DNA from: Paracnuella aquatica
GTDB taxonomy: Bacteria > Bacteroidota > Bacteroidia > Chitinophagales > Chitinophagaceae
DNA length: 64,000 bases
Assembly (NCBI RefSeq): GCF_003332885.2
Contig: NZ_QOWJ01000004.1
Span: 124,001-188,000 of the forward strand
Reading direction: 5' to 3'
Numbering within the stretch: the first letter of the stretch is position 1; each line of letters begins with the position of its first letter. The notes below the pieces were generated by a model. It saw only the letters and a program-made list of their open reading frames with translations. It searched no databases and had not been told where the DNA came from. The translations under genes were made by a program, and so were the position numbers. This document shows, one piece after another, positions 28,653 to 37,420 of the stretch.

Positions 28653-28762
28653 CTCCGAAATTCAAAATTTTACTTGATGATGTTTGATTTTCAAGGTTGA
28701 AATGCAATAGGCATTTACAAAACGAAAGTAACTTAACACAGCAAAAATTTACTTCCTTCCAA

Positions 28763-29425
28763 TCACGTATACTGCACACACTCTTTGATCTCTTTTTCGG
28801 AATAAGCAAGGTTGTATTGTTTCAACACATCTGCCGGAATGCCGTTCCATTGGTTGGGTCGGTTGCCCATATAACCCAGGTCTTTGATGCCCATTTCCGA
28901 TGTAAAAAAACCAGTGGCGGTAAGGCCCCGCATGCGGTTGAAAAAGGCCACACCCTGCTTCATCTCCGGCGCTGCTTTTCCGGGGTAAGCAATGGCGTCA
29001 ACCATGGCTATCTGCTCCGCTTTGGTGCAGTCTTTAAATGCCTTGCCATGGCGGTTGGCCATTTGCAGGTCCAGCCAGCGCAAGCCGCCCCGCATGGGCA
29101 CCTGGTGGTCGGGCATGTCTTTTACAATAAACTCGATGAACTCGGGCACCTTTGCATCGGTGGCGCTGCCCGATACATCATCTGCCGGAATGATGATGTC
29201 ACTTAAAACCGCAATGGTTGCCATTTCGTGTTCGGTAAAAAATTGTTCCGACGCCAGCTTTTTTTCATGCGCAGCTTCTTCCGGTGTGCGGTCGATGGTA
29301 AGGTTGCCATCGCCGTTGGCACCGGCCACTAACGTTGCTTTTTTATCGGCAGGTTTGCAGGCATCCAACAACACTCCGCTGAATGCAGAAAGGGCTATGT
29401 ATTTGAGTGATGACCGACGATCCAT
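28763..29425 (-). CDS. Gluconate 2-dehydrogenase subunit 3 family protein
   Basis: 220 residues. The N-terminus MDRRSSLKYIALSAFSGVLLDAC combines a twin-arginine-like RRSSLK with a lipobox-like LLDAC, so it is probably exported folded with the GMC partner and may be lipid-anchored. The body has the subunit 3 pattern: FTEHEMATIAVLSDIIIPADD near residues 42-62 and GLRWLDLQMANRHGKAFKDC. It lies 56 bases after the GMC oxidoreductase gene. Such small subunits assist export and assembly of FAD sugar dehydrogenases. No cytochrome subunit is in the cluster. Confidence 0.88.
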   Translation of the reverse strand: MDRRSSLKYIALSAFSGVLLDACKPADKKATLVAGANGDGNLTIDRTPEEAAHEKKLASEQFFTEHEMATIAVLSDIIIPADDVSGSATDAKVPEFIEFIVKDMPDHQVPMRGGLRWLDLQMANRHGKAFKDCTKAEQIAMVDAIAYPGKAAPEMKQGVAFFNRMRGLTATGFFTSEMGIKDLGYMGNRPNQWNGIPADVLKQYNLAYSEKEIKECVQYT

Positions 29426-29481
29426 TTGCTTTTATTTTGATACTAGACTTGTAGTTGAAATTGAATTACTGCGCAACGCAT

Positions 29482-31218
29482 TTACAAAACGCGCTGTTTC
29501 ATCTGCCCCACGATGTACTCCGACGACCGCAGCGCCAATGCCAGAATCGTCCAGGTAATGTTTTTATCGGCTTGCGAAACAAATGCGGCACCATCCATTA
29601 CAAACAGGTTCTTGCAATCGTGTGCCTGGTTCCATTTGTTGAGCGCTGACCGCTGCGGATCGTTGCCCATGCGCACCGTTCCTGCTTCGTGAATGATGCG
29701 GCCGGGATCGGCCAGGCCATAATTGTTTTCCGGGCCATCATCACCCGATGTGATCACAGCTCCCATCTGGTGTAAAATTTCACGGAATGTTTCCTTCATG
29801 TGCCTAGCCTGCTTTATTTCGTGCTCACTCCATTTTACATTAAAACGCAACACGGGTATGCCAAATTTGTCCACTGCATTGGGATCTATTTCGCAATAAT
29901 TGCTTTCCAGCGGAATGGCTTCTCCCCTGCCGGCAAGGCCAATGGAAGCACCATAAAAAAAGCGAAAATCTTCTTTCAGCGAAGCACCATAACCACCGGC
30001 TTCTTTTGTTTTGCCATTCACCTGGAACTTGCCGTTGCGGGTTTCCATACCAAAGCCAAAACCATAAGAAGGCATCACCTGCCCACCCGAATATTCGATG
30101 TGGTAACCCCGCGGAAAATCGAGCTTTTTGTTGTCGAGCCACCACGGTGAATATATATGCGCACCACCCACCCCGTCTTCGTTGTAGCGCTGGCGGCCAA
30201 ACAGTTCAGGGATCACACCACTCATGCCGGCGCCGGTGCTGTCGTGCAGGTATTTGCCCACAACGCCGCTGCTGTTTGCCAATCCGTTGGGATGCCTTGC
30301 CGATTTTGAATTGAGCAGCAAACGTGCCGTTTCGCAAGTGCTTGCAGCCAACACCACGGTCCTGCCTTTTACGCGGTACTCCTGCAGGTCGTCTTTCGAT
30401 ACATAAGAAATGCCGGTGGCTTTGCCCTCTTTATCCGTCAGCACCTCGCGGGCCATGGCATTGGTAAACAGGTCTACGTTGCCCGTTTTCAGCGCCGGGT
30501 TTACCAACACCGATGATGAAGAAAAATCGGCGTAAGCCGTGCAGCCGCGGCCGCACTGGTGGCAGTAAAAACAGGCACCCCGTTCTTTATTAATTGGTTT
30601 GGTTAAAATAGATAATCGGTTAGGGATGACCGGTACCCCGGCGGCAACGGCGCCTTTCTTGATCATCAGCTCGTGCAGGCGTGGCCGCGGTGGTGGTAAA
30701 AAATAGCCGTCGGGATCGTTTTCCAAGCCTTCGTTGGTGCCAAATATGCCCAGCATCTGGTCGATGCGGTCGTAAAAAGGTTTGACATCTTCGTAGCCAA
30801 TGGGCCAGTTCTCGCCAAGCCCGTCGATGCTTTTGCGTTTAAAATCTTTGGGGCCAAAGCGCAGCGAAATGCGCCCCCAGTGGTTGGTGCGGCCGCCCAG
30901 CATCCGCGACCGAAACCAGTCCCACTCAGTGCCCTGTGCACGGGTATAGGGTTCGCCGTCGAGTTCCCAGCCGCCATAGGCCGCATCAAAATCGCCAAAG
31001 TGCCGGAACTTGGTATTGGCACCCCTGCGCGGCGACTCCCACGGCCATTTTAGCTGCATTACATTTTTAGCGGGATCGTACATGGGGCCGGCTTCCAGCA
31101 GGGCCACTTTAAGACCGGCATTGGCCAGCACATAAGCAGCCATGCCGCCGCCGGCGCCGGATCCAACAATGATGGCATCGTATTCTTTGGGCTGTTCTTT
31201 TATCTGAAAATCTCCCAT
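29482..31218 (-). CDS. GMC-family FAD oxidoreductase with a four-cysteine cluster motif
   Basis: 578 residues. The FAD-binding Rossmann motif is GSGAGG (19-24), with LEAG at 41-44. A C-x2-C-x2-C-x3-C motif (C216, C219, C222, C226) sits where the FAD glucose/gluconate dehydrogenase large subunits carry an iron-sulfur cluster. The C-terminal GMC signature has [11 protein letters not shown] and then the [20 protein letters not shown] catalytic region. It lacks a signal peptide and probably travels with the RR-signal subunit encoded next. It should oxidise a sugar or alcohol in the periplasm and pass electrons to a membrane acceptor; the substrate is unknown. It is divergent from the hybrid regulator at 31412. 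Confidence 0.9.
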   Translation of the reverse strand: MGDFQIKEQPKEYDAIIVGSGAGGGMAAYVLANAGLKVALLEAGPMYDPAKNVMQLKWPWESPRRGANTKFRHFGDFDAAYGGWELDGEPYTRAQGTEWDWFRSRMLGGRTNHWGRISLRFGPKDFKRKSIDGLGENWPIGYEDVKPFYDRIDQMLGIFGTNEGLENDPDGYFLPPPRPRLHELMIKKGAVAAGVPVIPNRLSILTKPINKERGACFYCHQCGRGCTAYADFSSSSVLVNPALKTGNVDLFTNAMAREVLTDKEGKATGISYVSKDDLQEYRVKGRTVVLAASTCETARLLLNSKSARHPNGLANSSGVVGKYLHDSTGAGMSGVIPELFGRQRYNEDGVGGAHIYSPWWLDNKKLDFPRGYHIEYSGGQVMPSYGFGFGMETRNGKFQVNGKTKEAGGYGASLKEDFRFFYGASIGLAGRGEAIPLESNYCEIDPNAVDKFGIPVLRFNVKWSEHEIKQARHMKETFREILHQMGAVITSGDDGPENNYGLADPGRIIHEAGTVRMGNDPQRSALNKWNQAHDCKNLFVMDGAAFVSQADKNITWTILALALRSSEYIVGQMKQRVL

Positions 31219-31411
31219 GGCAAATCGTTAGTGGCGGAAAAATCTGTTGATGATTGTTTTGCCTCATCAATGTACCGCAATTCCGGTATTCCAGCAAAGA
31301 GTGCCTGCAGGGTTTTCATCCATATCTATTTTTTTCTGCATATTTTTAAACGGTCGTTTCCAAACAATCATACAGGTATTACCTGGCCAAAAACCAACCT
31401 GCCGAAGGGCA

Positions 31412-34400
31412 ATGCTTTACCGAACCAACTGCATACCACTGCTGCTGACCCTGGCCTTTGCTGCATTTGCCGCAAAGGCGCAACAACCGCAGGCCACCAA
31501 CCAGCAGCATTTTGGCGTTGCCGAGGGTTTGCCGCAAAGTTTTGTCAGCGGCATTACGCAGGACCGCGATGGCTTTATCTGGTGCAGTACGCTGGACGGC
31601 ATGAGCCGCTATGATGGACGCAGTTTTAAAAACTTCCGGCATAAAAACGGCGATACCACCAGCCTGAGCGCCAATTCTATTTTCTATTTATTGCCGCATA
31701 CCAACAATGCCGTGTCGCTGATGTACGACGGTTCGATGGTGGATGCGTTTGATTTTACCACGGCAAAAGCCCGCCGGGACACCACACTCGACCGGCTGCG
31801 CAAAATACCAACGGCGCTGTGGAAAGTGCACAATTTAGATAACCTGTACAACGGCATCGACTGGGTGTTTGTGCAAGCGGCACACAAGGGTATTGGTTGG
31901 GTAAACAAGGCCACGGGAAAAGTGCAGTTTGCCAACCGAGCCAATGGTCTTTTGCAGCAGGATACCGTTGCCGCTTATTTACAAACGCCGGAAGGCCGGG
32001 TGTACCTGGTTTCGGAAAATGGCGTTGAAGTGAGCGACCCGCAGAAAAAAAGGTTTACCTATTACGCATTTCCAACCACCATTAAAAACCTCGATGCTTC
32101 GCCCAATCAGTCGCAGTGGCTTACCACGCGGTCGGTGGCGCTGCTGCCGGGCAACACCTTAGCGGTGCTGGATGGCAGCCGGATTGTAACGCTGCACCTG
32201 GCACAAAAGAAAGCATTGATCATCCCCATTCCGGCAGCCACTAAGTTGCAGCTTGCCGAGCCCGAAGCCGCGGTAAAAACAGACACCAAAGGACGATTGT
32301 ATTTCAAGCACAACGGCCGCATTTTCCGCATGACCGCAGAGGGCAAACTGGACCTACTGTGGGAAAACACGGTGGCGCCGCAATTGAACATTACCGCGTT
32401 TTTTATCGACCGGTCGGATGTGCTTTGGGTGAGTGTAAATGCACAAGGTCTTTTTAAGATCAACCTAGACAAGTTGCCGTTCCAATCATTTGCTTACGAA
32501 AAAAGTTTTGTGACCGATGTGCTGGTACATGCAGGCATCTCACGGTCAGGCCTACCCGAAACATGGAATGATCCGTATGCGGCTTATTTTTTTAGAAATG
32601 CACAAGACGGTAACGGCGCACAGTACCTAACCTGCAATTACCTCCAACACCCAAAGGTGTACCGGCTGGAGGGCACCCGGCTGGTGGCATTACCGCAGGG
32701 ACCGCAAACCCCAATTTACTCGGCATTGGTGGCGGGCCCAAACGGCGGTGTGCGGGCATTTCACCAACAACAAAATGCCTGGACGTTGTGGGCTACCAAC
32801 AATGCGGCACCTACCCTGCTGGCTGCCAACGCCAATATTTTTAAAGATGTGGAACTGGCCGATGGCCGGTACATTGGCGGTTATTATTGGCTGTCGAGCT
32901 ATGCCCATGGGTTGTTTCAATTGCAGGATGGAAAAGTGGTCGGTCATTTTACTGGCAAACAGCCCAATGGCATATTGCCCAAAGAGCTGACTGAAATATG
33001 CCCCGACCCAAACGACGGCAAAATTTTCTGGATTGGCACCCGGGGCAATGGCCTGATAAAATGGCACCTGACCAAAGGCCTGGTAAAAGTGTACACTATT
33101 GATGATGGGCTGCCCAACAACACCGTGTATTGCATGCTGCCCGACAAGCGGGGCAACATTTGGTGCAGCACCAACAGGGGCATCTTCAGGTTTCAAACCA
33201 CGTTGGGAAAAATCACTTCGTTTGCAAAAGAAGACGGGCTTTCGGGAAATGAATTTAACCGGGCACATAAGTTCTTGTTTCCGGATGGCCGCATGGCATT
33301 TGGCGGACTAGACGGCTACACCATTTTTCACCCCGATGATTTTGAAAAAACAACCCGGCCTGCCGCGGTGCCTATTCAAATAACTGCGTTGCAAGTAGAC
33401 AATCAACTGCACGACATTCAAAACCGGGGCACGCTCCTACCCAGCCCGGTGTCGACGCTGGAGCGTATTTCACTGCCACACGATAAGAATTACCTACGCA
33501 TCGAGTTTGCCGCAATGGTGTACAACAAAGCCCAAAACACCGCATACCGCTACCGCCTTTCCGGCAGCAATAAAGAATGGATTGTGAACGGTACTAACAA
33601 CTCGGTGGCGTATGCAGGCCTGCAACCCGGCAACTACGCCTTTGAGGTAAATGCTACCGACCCAAACGGAATGTGGAGCCCTACGGTAAAAACGCTTGCC
33701 ATCACCATACTGCCGCCGTGGTGGGCAACCTGGTGGGCTTACCTTTTATACGCCCTGGTGTTTGCAGGTTTGGTGCGGGCCTATCTTTTTTCCAGGGAAA
33801 AAAGCATCCAAACCCGCCAGCAGCTGGCCTTTGAGAAAAAGGAAGCCCTGCGCCTCCGTGAACTGGAAGGAATTAAAGACCGGTTTTTCAGCAACATTAC
33901 CCACGAGTTTCGTACACCGCTGACCCTGATTTTAACCCCACTGGAAAAATTAGCTGGCGACCATACATTGAGTAGTGCGGCGGCCCCGCTGGTGGCTACG
34001 GCACACAAAAGTTCGCGGCAGTTGCTGCGGCTGGTAAACGAGTTTTTGGATTTTTCCAAACTCAACAACGGGCGGCTGCCGGTGCACACTTCTACCGGCG
34101 ACCTGGCGCTATTTGTGTCCGACCTGGCAGGCACATTTGCCACTACCGCCGAAGAGAAAGGCATCAGCCTTCAATTGACCAACAAAGGCGTGGAGGGCCT
34201 GTACCTGTTTGATGCGGAGAAATGGGAAAAGATCTTGTACAACCTGGTGAGTAATGCAGTAAAATTTACGCCACCTGGCGGCAACATTGATGTGGCGTTG
34301 CGGCAAGGTGCGGACGATGTGGTGGAACTGGCCGTTGCCAACACCGGGCCCGGCATTACAGCACACCACCTGCCCCATATTTTCGACCGGTTTTACCAAG

Positions 34401-35380
34401 CCCATGATGCACCTGCGGGCAATAAAGGTGGCACTGGTATTGGGCTGGCACTGGTAAAAGAATTGGCGGCGTTGATGGAGGGCAACATCGAAGTGGCATC
34501 GCAGCCCGGAGTGCTCACTACTTTTACGTTGCAAATGCCGCTGGCAAAAGCAGCTGCAAATATTACTGATAAACCTGCGCTGAAATCCACCGCAACCGCA
34601 CTCCATGCCGATGATGGCGGGCTGCCCCTGATCCTGATTGCAGAGGACAATGACGAGCTGCGGCATTTTTTGGTGGAAACCTTAGAGCACCAGTACCGCG
34701 TGGTACAGGCATCCAACGGACTGCAGGCCTGGGATATAGTTATGAAGGAACTGCCCGACCTGGTGATCAGCGATGTGATGATGCCGGGCATTGATGGGTT
34801 TGAACTGTGTGCCCGTGTAAAAGAAGATGTGCGGACGGCGCATACCTTGTTTATTTTGCTTACTTCAAAAGCGGCCCACGATGCAAAGCTGCAGGGCATT
34901 CATACCGGCGCCAACGATTACCTCACCAAGCCATTTCAAATGGCCGAACTGGAAGGGCGCATTGCCAACCTGCTGCAGCAACAGCAAAAAACAAGGGCAC
35001 ATTTAAAAGCACAAATGCTGCCATCCAAACCCACGCAGGTGCTGCCCACAACCGAAGATGTTTTTTTAAAACAGGTCTACACAGCGATGGATGCAAAACT
35101 GGGCGATGCAGACCTGGACGTAGCCTACCTGTGCTCCGAGCTGGCCATGAGCCGCAGCACACTTAACCGAAAACTTAAAGCCCTGCTCGATACTTCGGCC
35201 AATGACCTCATTCGGCAGTACCGGCTGCAGCACAGTGCCGTTTTGCTGGGTTCCGGCATGGACATGTCCACCATTGCCTACCAGGTGGGTTTTAGCAGCC
35301 CTTCTTATTTTTCGCAGTGTTTTAAAGAGCAGTTTGGCGTTACGCCGTCGGAGTATGCGGCACGCCTGGTGCATCAATAA
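31412..35380 (+). CDS. Hybrid two-component system regulator (propeller sensor, kinase, receiver, AraC HTH)
   Basis: 1322 residues. A signal peptide (MLYRTNCIPLLLTLAFAAFAAKAQ) is followed by a periplasmic regulator propeller (about 30-650; blades such as DRDGFIWCSTLDGMSRYDG and DKRGNIWCSTNRGIFRF). The Y_Y_Y domain is near 700-765, a transmembrane helix near 775-795, HisKA has H831 in NITHEFRTPL, then the HATPase. The receiver has D1121 in VISDVMMPG. The C-terminal AraC helix-turn-helix contains MSRSTLNRKLKALL and VGFSSPSYFSQCFKEQFGVTPSEY. One polypeptide thus senses a ligand outside and binds DNA inside. In Bacteroidota such proteins usually regulate adjacent carbohydrate genes. The start was set by the signal peptide. 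Confidence 0.94.
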   Translation: MLYRTNCIPLLLTLAFAAFAAKAQQPQATNQQHFGVAEGLPQSFVSGITQDRDGFIWCSTLDGMSRYDGRSFKNFRHKNGDTTSLSANSIFYLLPHTNNAVSLMYDGSMVDAFDFTTAKARRDTTLDRLRKIPTALWKVHNLDNLYNGIDWVFVQAAHKGIGWVNKATGKVQFANRANGLLQQDTVAAYLQTPEGRVYLVSENGVEVSDPQKKRFTYYAFPTTIKNLDASPNQSQWLTTRSVALLPGNTLAVLDGSRIVTLHLAQKKALIIPIPAATKLQLAEPEAAVKTDTKGRLYFKHNGRIFRMTAEGKLDLLWENTVAPQLNITAFFIDRSDVLWVSVNAQGLFKINLDKLPFQSFAYEKSFVTDVLVHAGISRSGLPETWNDPYAAYFFRNAQDGNGAQYLTCNYLQHPKVYRLEGTRLVALPQGPQTPIYSALVAGPNGGVRAFHQQQNAWTLWATNNAAPTLLAANANIFKDVELADGRYIGGYYWLSSYAHGLFQLQDGKVVGHFTGKQPNGILPKELTEICPDPNDGKIFWIGTRGNGLIKWHLTKGLVKVYTIDDGLPNNTVYCMLPDKRGNIWCSTNRGIFRFQTTLGKITSFAKEDGLSGNEFNRAHKFLFPDGRMAFGGLDGYTIFHPDDFEKTTRPAAVPIQITALQVDNQLHDIQNRGTLLPSPVSTLERISLPHDKNYLRIEFAAMVYNKAQNTAYRYRLSGSNKEWIVNGTNNSVAYAGLQPGNYAFEVNATDPNGMWSPTVKTLAITILPPWWATWWAYLLYALVFAGLVRAYLFSREKSIQTRQQLAFEKKEALRLRELEGIKDRFFSNITHEFRTPLTLILTPLEKLAGDHTLSSAAAPLVATAHKSSRQLLRLVNEFLDFSKLNNGRLPVHTSTGDLALFVSDLAGTFATTAEEKGISLQLTNKGVEGLYLFDAEKWEKILYNLVSNAVKFTPPGGNIDVALRQGADDVVELAVANTGPGITAHHLPHIFDRFYQAHDAPAGNKGGTGIGLALVKELAALMEGNIEVASQPGVLTTFTLQMPLAKAAANITDKPALKSTATALHADDGGLPLILIAEDNDELRHFLVETLEHQYRVVQASNGLQAWDIVMKELPDLVISDVMMPGIDGFELCARVKEDVRTAHTLFILLTSKAAHDAKLQGIHTGANDYLTKPFQMAELEGRIANLLQQQQKTRAHLKAQMLPSKPTQVLPTTEDVFLKQVYTAMDAKLGDADLDVAYLCSELAMSRSTLNRKLKALLDTSANDLIRQYRLQHSAVLLGSGMDMSTIAYQVGFSSPSYFSQCFKEQFGVTPSEYAARLVHQ

Positions 35381-35459
35381 TACCGGTAATTCATGCGCCA
35401 AACAGCGTTTTACAGGCAAACTGCAGCCCGCGTACAAACCCCACTCCATTTTTGAAGCA

Positions 35460-35571
35460 AAGTTTATAGTATCTGCACCGATCCTTATAGCCTCCGGCTC
35501 CGGTAGATGATAGTTTTGATGCACTAACAAACCCCTTTAAACCAAGCTAAAAAATAACACAATGAAACGAA
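35460..35571 (+). repeat. Duplicated leader, copy A
   Basis: The sequence before the 35562 gene is clearly related to that before the 36194 gene (copy B, 36085-36203). Shared blocks include TGCACCG, CCTTATAGCCT and AACACAATGAAACG, in the same order and spacing. A TAGTTTTG box (35511-35518) in this copy matches the -7 consensus. This indicates a local duplication of promoter, leader and the start of the gene. Confidence 0.7.
35511..35518 (+). promoter_or_regulatory. -7 promoter box upstream of the 35562 gene
   Basis: TAGTTTTG matches TAnnTTTG; copy B has TAGCTTTA at the equivalent place (36140-36147). I see no TTTG at the right -33 distance, so the call is moderate. Confidence 0.4.
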
Positions 35572-35774
35572 TTGCCCTCAGTATTTTGACCTCCGCATTG
35601 CTTATGTTTTGTGCGCACACATCATTGGCGCAGCAAGCACCGGTTAAAAAAGTAAGTGCCTCTTTACCGCTTACTTCAGACGCCAGCACTGTTGCTTCGA
35701 GCTATTTTGATGCAGCACAGACTGATGCACTTGCACAAGCGTGGCCCTGGCCGCGTAAAAGGTATCTCCTCTAA
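35562..35774 (+). CDS. Short secreted protein, truncated paralogue of the 36194 product
   Basis: 70 residues. A signal peptide ends TSLAQ near residue 24, leaving a mature peptide of about 46 residues ending WPWPRKRYLL. The N-terminal half parallels the 36194 protein (MKR start, hydrophobic core, AQ cleavage, S[A/N]ASLPL). The mature part then diverges and stops, so it is a shortened or rapidly evolving copy. A terminator follows at 35872. It could be a genuine small exported peptide or a decaying duplicate; no known function. Confidence 0.6.
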   Translation: MKRIALSILTSALLMFCAHTSLAQQAPVKKVSASLPLTSDASTVASSYFDAAQTDALAQAWPWPRKRYLL

Positions 35775-35805
35775 GAGGTAATCCCTTTTGCCCTGCACCA
35801 TTAAA

Positions 35806-35836
35806 GCGGTCAGTTATATCTGATATAGCCGACCGC
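35806..35836. repeat. 31-base near-perfect palindrome
   Basis: Arms GCGGTC / GACCGC continue inward through one mismatch and one G-T step to TATATC / GATATA, centred on base 35821. The one-base centre makes an RNA hairpin loop too tight as drawn, so a protein-binding operator or DNA cruciform is as likely as an RNA structure. No T-run follows. Confidence 0.6.
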
Positions 35837-35871
35837 AACAATAGTCATGGACCAGCAGTAACAATTCTTAT

Positions 35872-35917
35872 CAACACCTTCAGCAGATGTGCAATCAGCT
35901 GAAGGTGTTGTTGTTTT
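35872..35917 (+). terminator. Terminator of the 35562 transcript
   Basis: Perfect 13-bp stem CAACACCTTCAGC / GCTGAAGGTGTTG with a 13-base loop, followed by TTGTTTT. It lies 97 bases past the stop codon, which leaves an untranslated 3' tail containing the palindrome at 35806. Confidence 0.85.
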
Positions 35918-36084
35918 ATATGCCGCAATGCAGATCTTGCCCACTTTCTTTTGCCGCATTCCCAATCCTGCGCCTCAGTACAATGATGACGACTGTTGCG
36001 CTACGTTTTCTATCAAAATGCGCTCTGTATCAACACCGCTTGACCCAAACCAAAGCCAGTACTGTGTTTGCGCACCTGTTTTGA

Positions 36085-36203
36085 CACAAAATTGATAGCA
36101 TTTGCACCGTTCCTTATAGCCTTCGGCGCTGTTGGCTGGTAGCTTTATAGCATCGTTTACACACGTTTTTGCCCCAAACAAAAAACCAACACAATGAAAC
36201 GCT
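36085..36203 (+). repeat. Duplicated leader, copy B
   Basis: Partner of the copy at 35460-35571, upstream of the 36194 gene. It shares TTTGCACCG, CCTTATAGCCTTCGG and AACACAATGAAACG with small spacing differences. Confidence 0.7.
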
Positions 36204-36718
36204 TTACGCCAACCTTGCTGACCGCTATTGTCCTGCTGCTGGCTCCTTCCGTTTTTGCACAGGAAATTGCAGCCCATTCCATCAACGCTTCGCTGCCACT
36301 GGCCGCCGGTGTAACCTCTAATGTAAACACCACCACTACCACCGCATTGGCACACCCCGATGCAAAGCTAACCGGCACCCTTGCACGGCATTTTCCGCAA
36401 GCAACCCAGCAGCAGTGGTGGCAGCACGGCGATGGCTTTTATGTGCAGTTTTTAAACAAGGGCCAGAAGGCCCGGGCCGTGCTTAATAAAAAAGCGGCAT
36501 TGCAATATGCCATTACCGATTGCAGCCTAGACCAGCTGCCCCAGTTGCTCCGCAAAACAATGGCGGACGAATACGAAGGGTACACATTGAAACATGCAAT
36601 AGCCATTAATGCACACAGCACGGTAGCATACCAGGCAGTGCTGGAAAACGAACAAGGCTACATTACCTTAAAAGCCACCGGCGACCAGGTTGAAGCGGTG
36701 GATAAAAAAACAAAGTAA
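36194..36718 (+). CDS. Secreted protein, possibly PepSY-like
   Basis: 174 residues. A signal peptide ends PSVFAQ near residue 23; a threonine-rich linker (TNVNTTTTTA-like) leads to a domain of about 120 residues. That domain begins HFPQATQQQWWQHGDGFYVQFLNKGQ, reminiscent of the PepSY-like/BLIP-like repeat in which a W and an aromatic strand alternate with charged residues. A second, similar unit follows (EGYTLKHAIAIN...YQAVLENEQGYITL). I hold this family call loosely. It is likely periplasmic. Transcribed alone from leader copy B. Confidence 0.65.
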   Translation: MKRFTPTLLTAIVLLLAPSVFAQEIAAHSINASLPLAAGVTSNVNTTTTTALAHPDAKLTGTLARHFPQATQQQWWQHGDGFYVQFLNKGQKARAVLNKKAALQYAITDCSLDQLPQLLRKTMADEYEGYTLKHAIAINAHSTVAYQAVLENEQGYITLKATGDQVEAVDKKTK

Positions 36719-36897
36719 GACCTCCAACATTACGCAAAAAGCGCCAGCTTTTCCGTCCGACAAATATTCCCCGTTCATTTGGGTCGCAACACTAATGCTT
36801 CAGCAAACCTCTACCGCGGTACAACCGGTCAGGGGTTTTGCTTTTTCCCTTTTTAAGGCTGGCAGGTTTGCATCTTGCAAATGGCTTCGCTATTGCT

Positions 36898-37344
36898 TTA
36901 TTCAAAAACCCGCAGGTTTTTACCGGTGAGCTGCGTCTGGTATTTTTTCAGATCGGCCGTTGCCGGGCCTGAAAGTTTTTTGCCCGTGGCATCAAACACC
37001 GAACCGTGATCGGCGGCGGTGTTGGAACAGGGAAATGTATTGGCGGTGCCGTTGTAGGTAAGCGCCGATCCCTGGTGCGGGCAGCGGCTATCAAAGGCCA
37101 GGTACTCATTGCCCGAGCGGGCAATGATCACGTTGTTGCGAATCGTCCAGCCCTTTGCCGACAGGTCGGCATCGGCGCCAGTGTCGAAAGTAAAATCAAC
37201 TTTACCGCCGGGGTTTGAACCGGGTCCGGGGCCGGGCTGCGGGCCATCATCGCCGCCCGATTTGCTGCATCCGCCCAAACAACAAGACATAATGATGGAG
37301 CCTGCCCCCATACCCAGGGACAGCAAGAATTCTTTGCGTTCCAT
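36898..37344 (-). CDS. Rieske-like lipoprotein with altered second ligand pair
   Basis: 148 residues. The N-terminus has MERKEFLLSLGMGAG and a lipobox-like region ending LGGC, then a G/P/S-rich linker (about 32-50). The Rieske-type fold shows RCPHQGSAL as the first C-x-H pair, but the second is PCSNTAADHGSVFD, i.e. C-x6-H instead of the usual C-x2-H, while the trailing HGSxFD is conserved. I checked this directly against the bases. It may bind a [2Fe-2S] cluster in an altered geometry or have lost it. Last gene of the five-gene minus-strand module. Confidence 0.8.
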   Translation of the reverse strand: MERKEFLLSLGMGAGSIIMSCCLGGCSKSGGDDGPQPGPGPGSNPGGKVDFTFDTGADADLSAKGWTIRNNVIIARSGNEYLAFDSRCPHQGSALTYNGTANTFPCSNTAADHGSVFDATGKKLSGPATADLKKYQTQLTGKNLRVFE

Positions 37345-37420
37345 AAAATGGTTTTTTTGTTGGTAAAAACTTATATAAAAGGGTACGGCAGCTGCTGATG
37401 TGCCGTTATTGCTTGATCAC

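Larger units (their letters stand above)
28385..28762. other. Convergent intergenic region with terminator and inverted-repeat element
   Basis: No gene. It contains the terminator at 28444-28479 and the 32-base inverted-repeat pair at 28564-28652. The rest is A/T-rich with nothing recognisable. Confidence 0.7.
35775..36193. other. Intergenic region with palindrome, terminator and second leader copy
   Basis: No convincing gene. It contains a 31-base palindrome (35806-35836), a strong plus-strand terminator (35872-35917) and leader copy B (36085-36203). Confidence 0.6.

Noticed and set aside
35887-36095. Two overlapping short frames between the duplicated leaders
   Set aside because: They overlap the terminator stem and have cysteine-rich, unpatterned sequence; not supported as genes.
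36737-36752. AAAAGC / GCTTTT hairpin after the 36194 gene as a terminator
   Set aside because: Only two G/C pairs in a six-pair stem; too weak to call.
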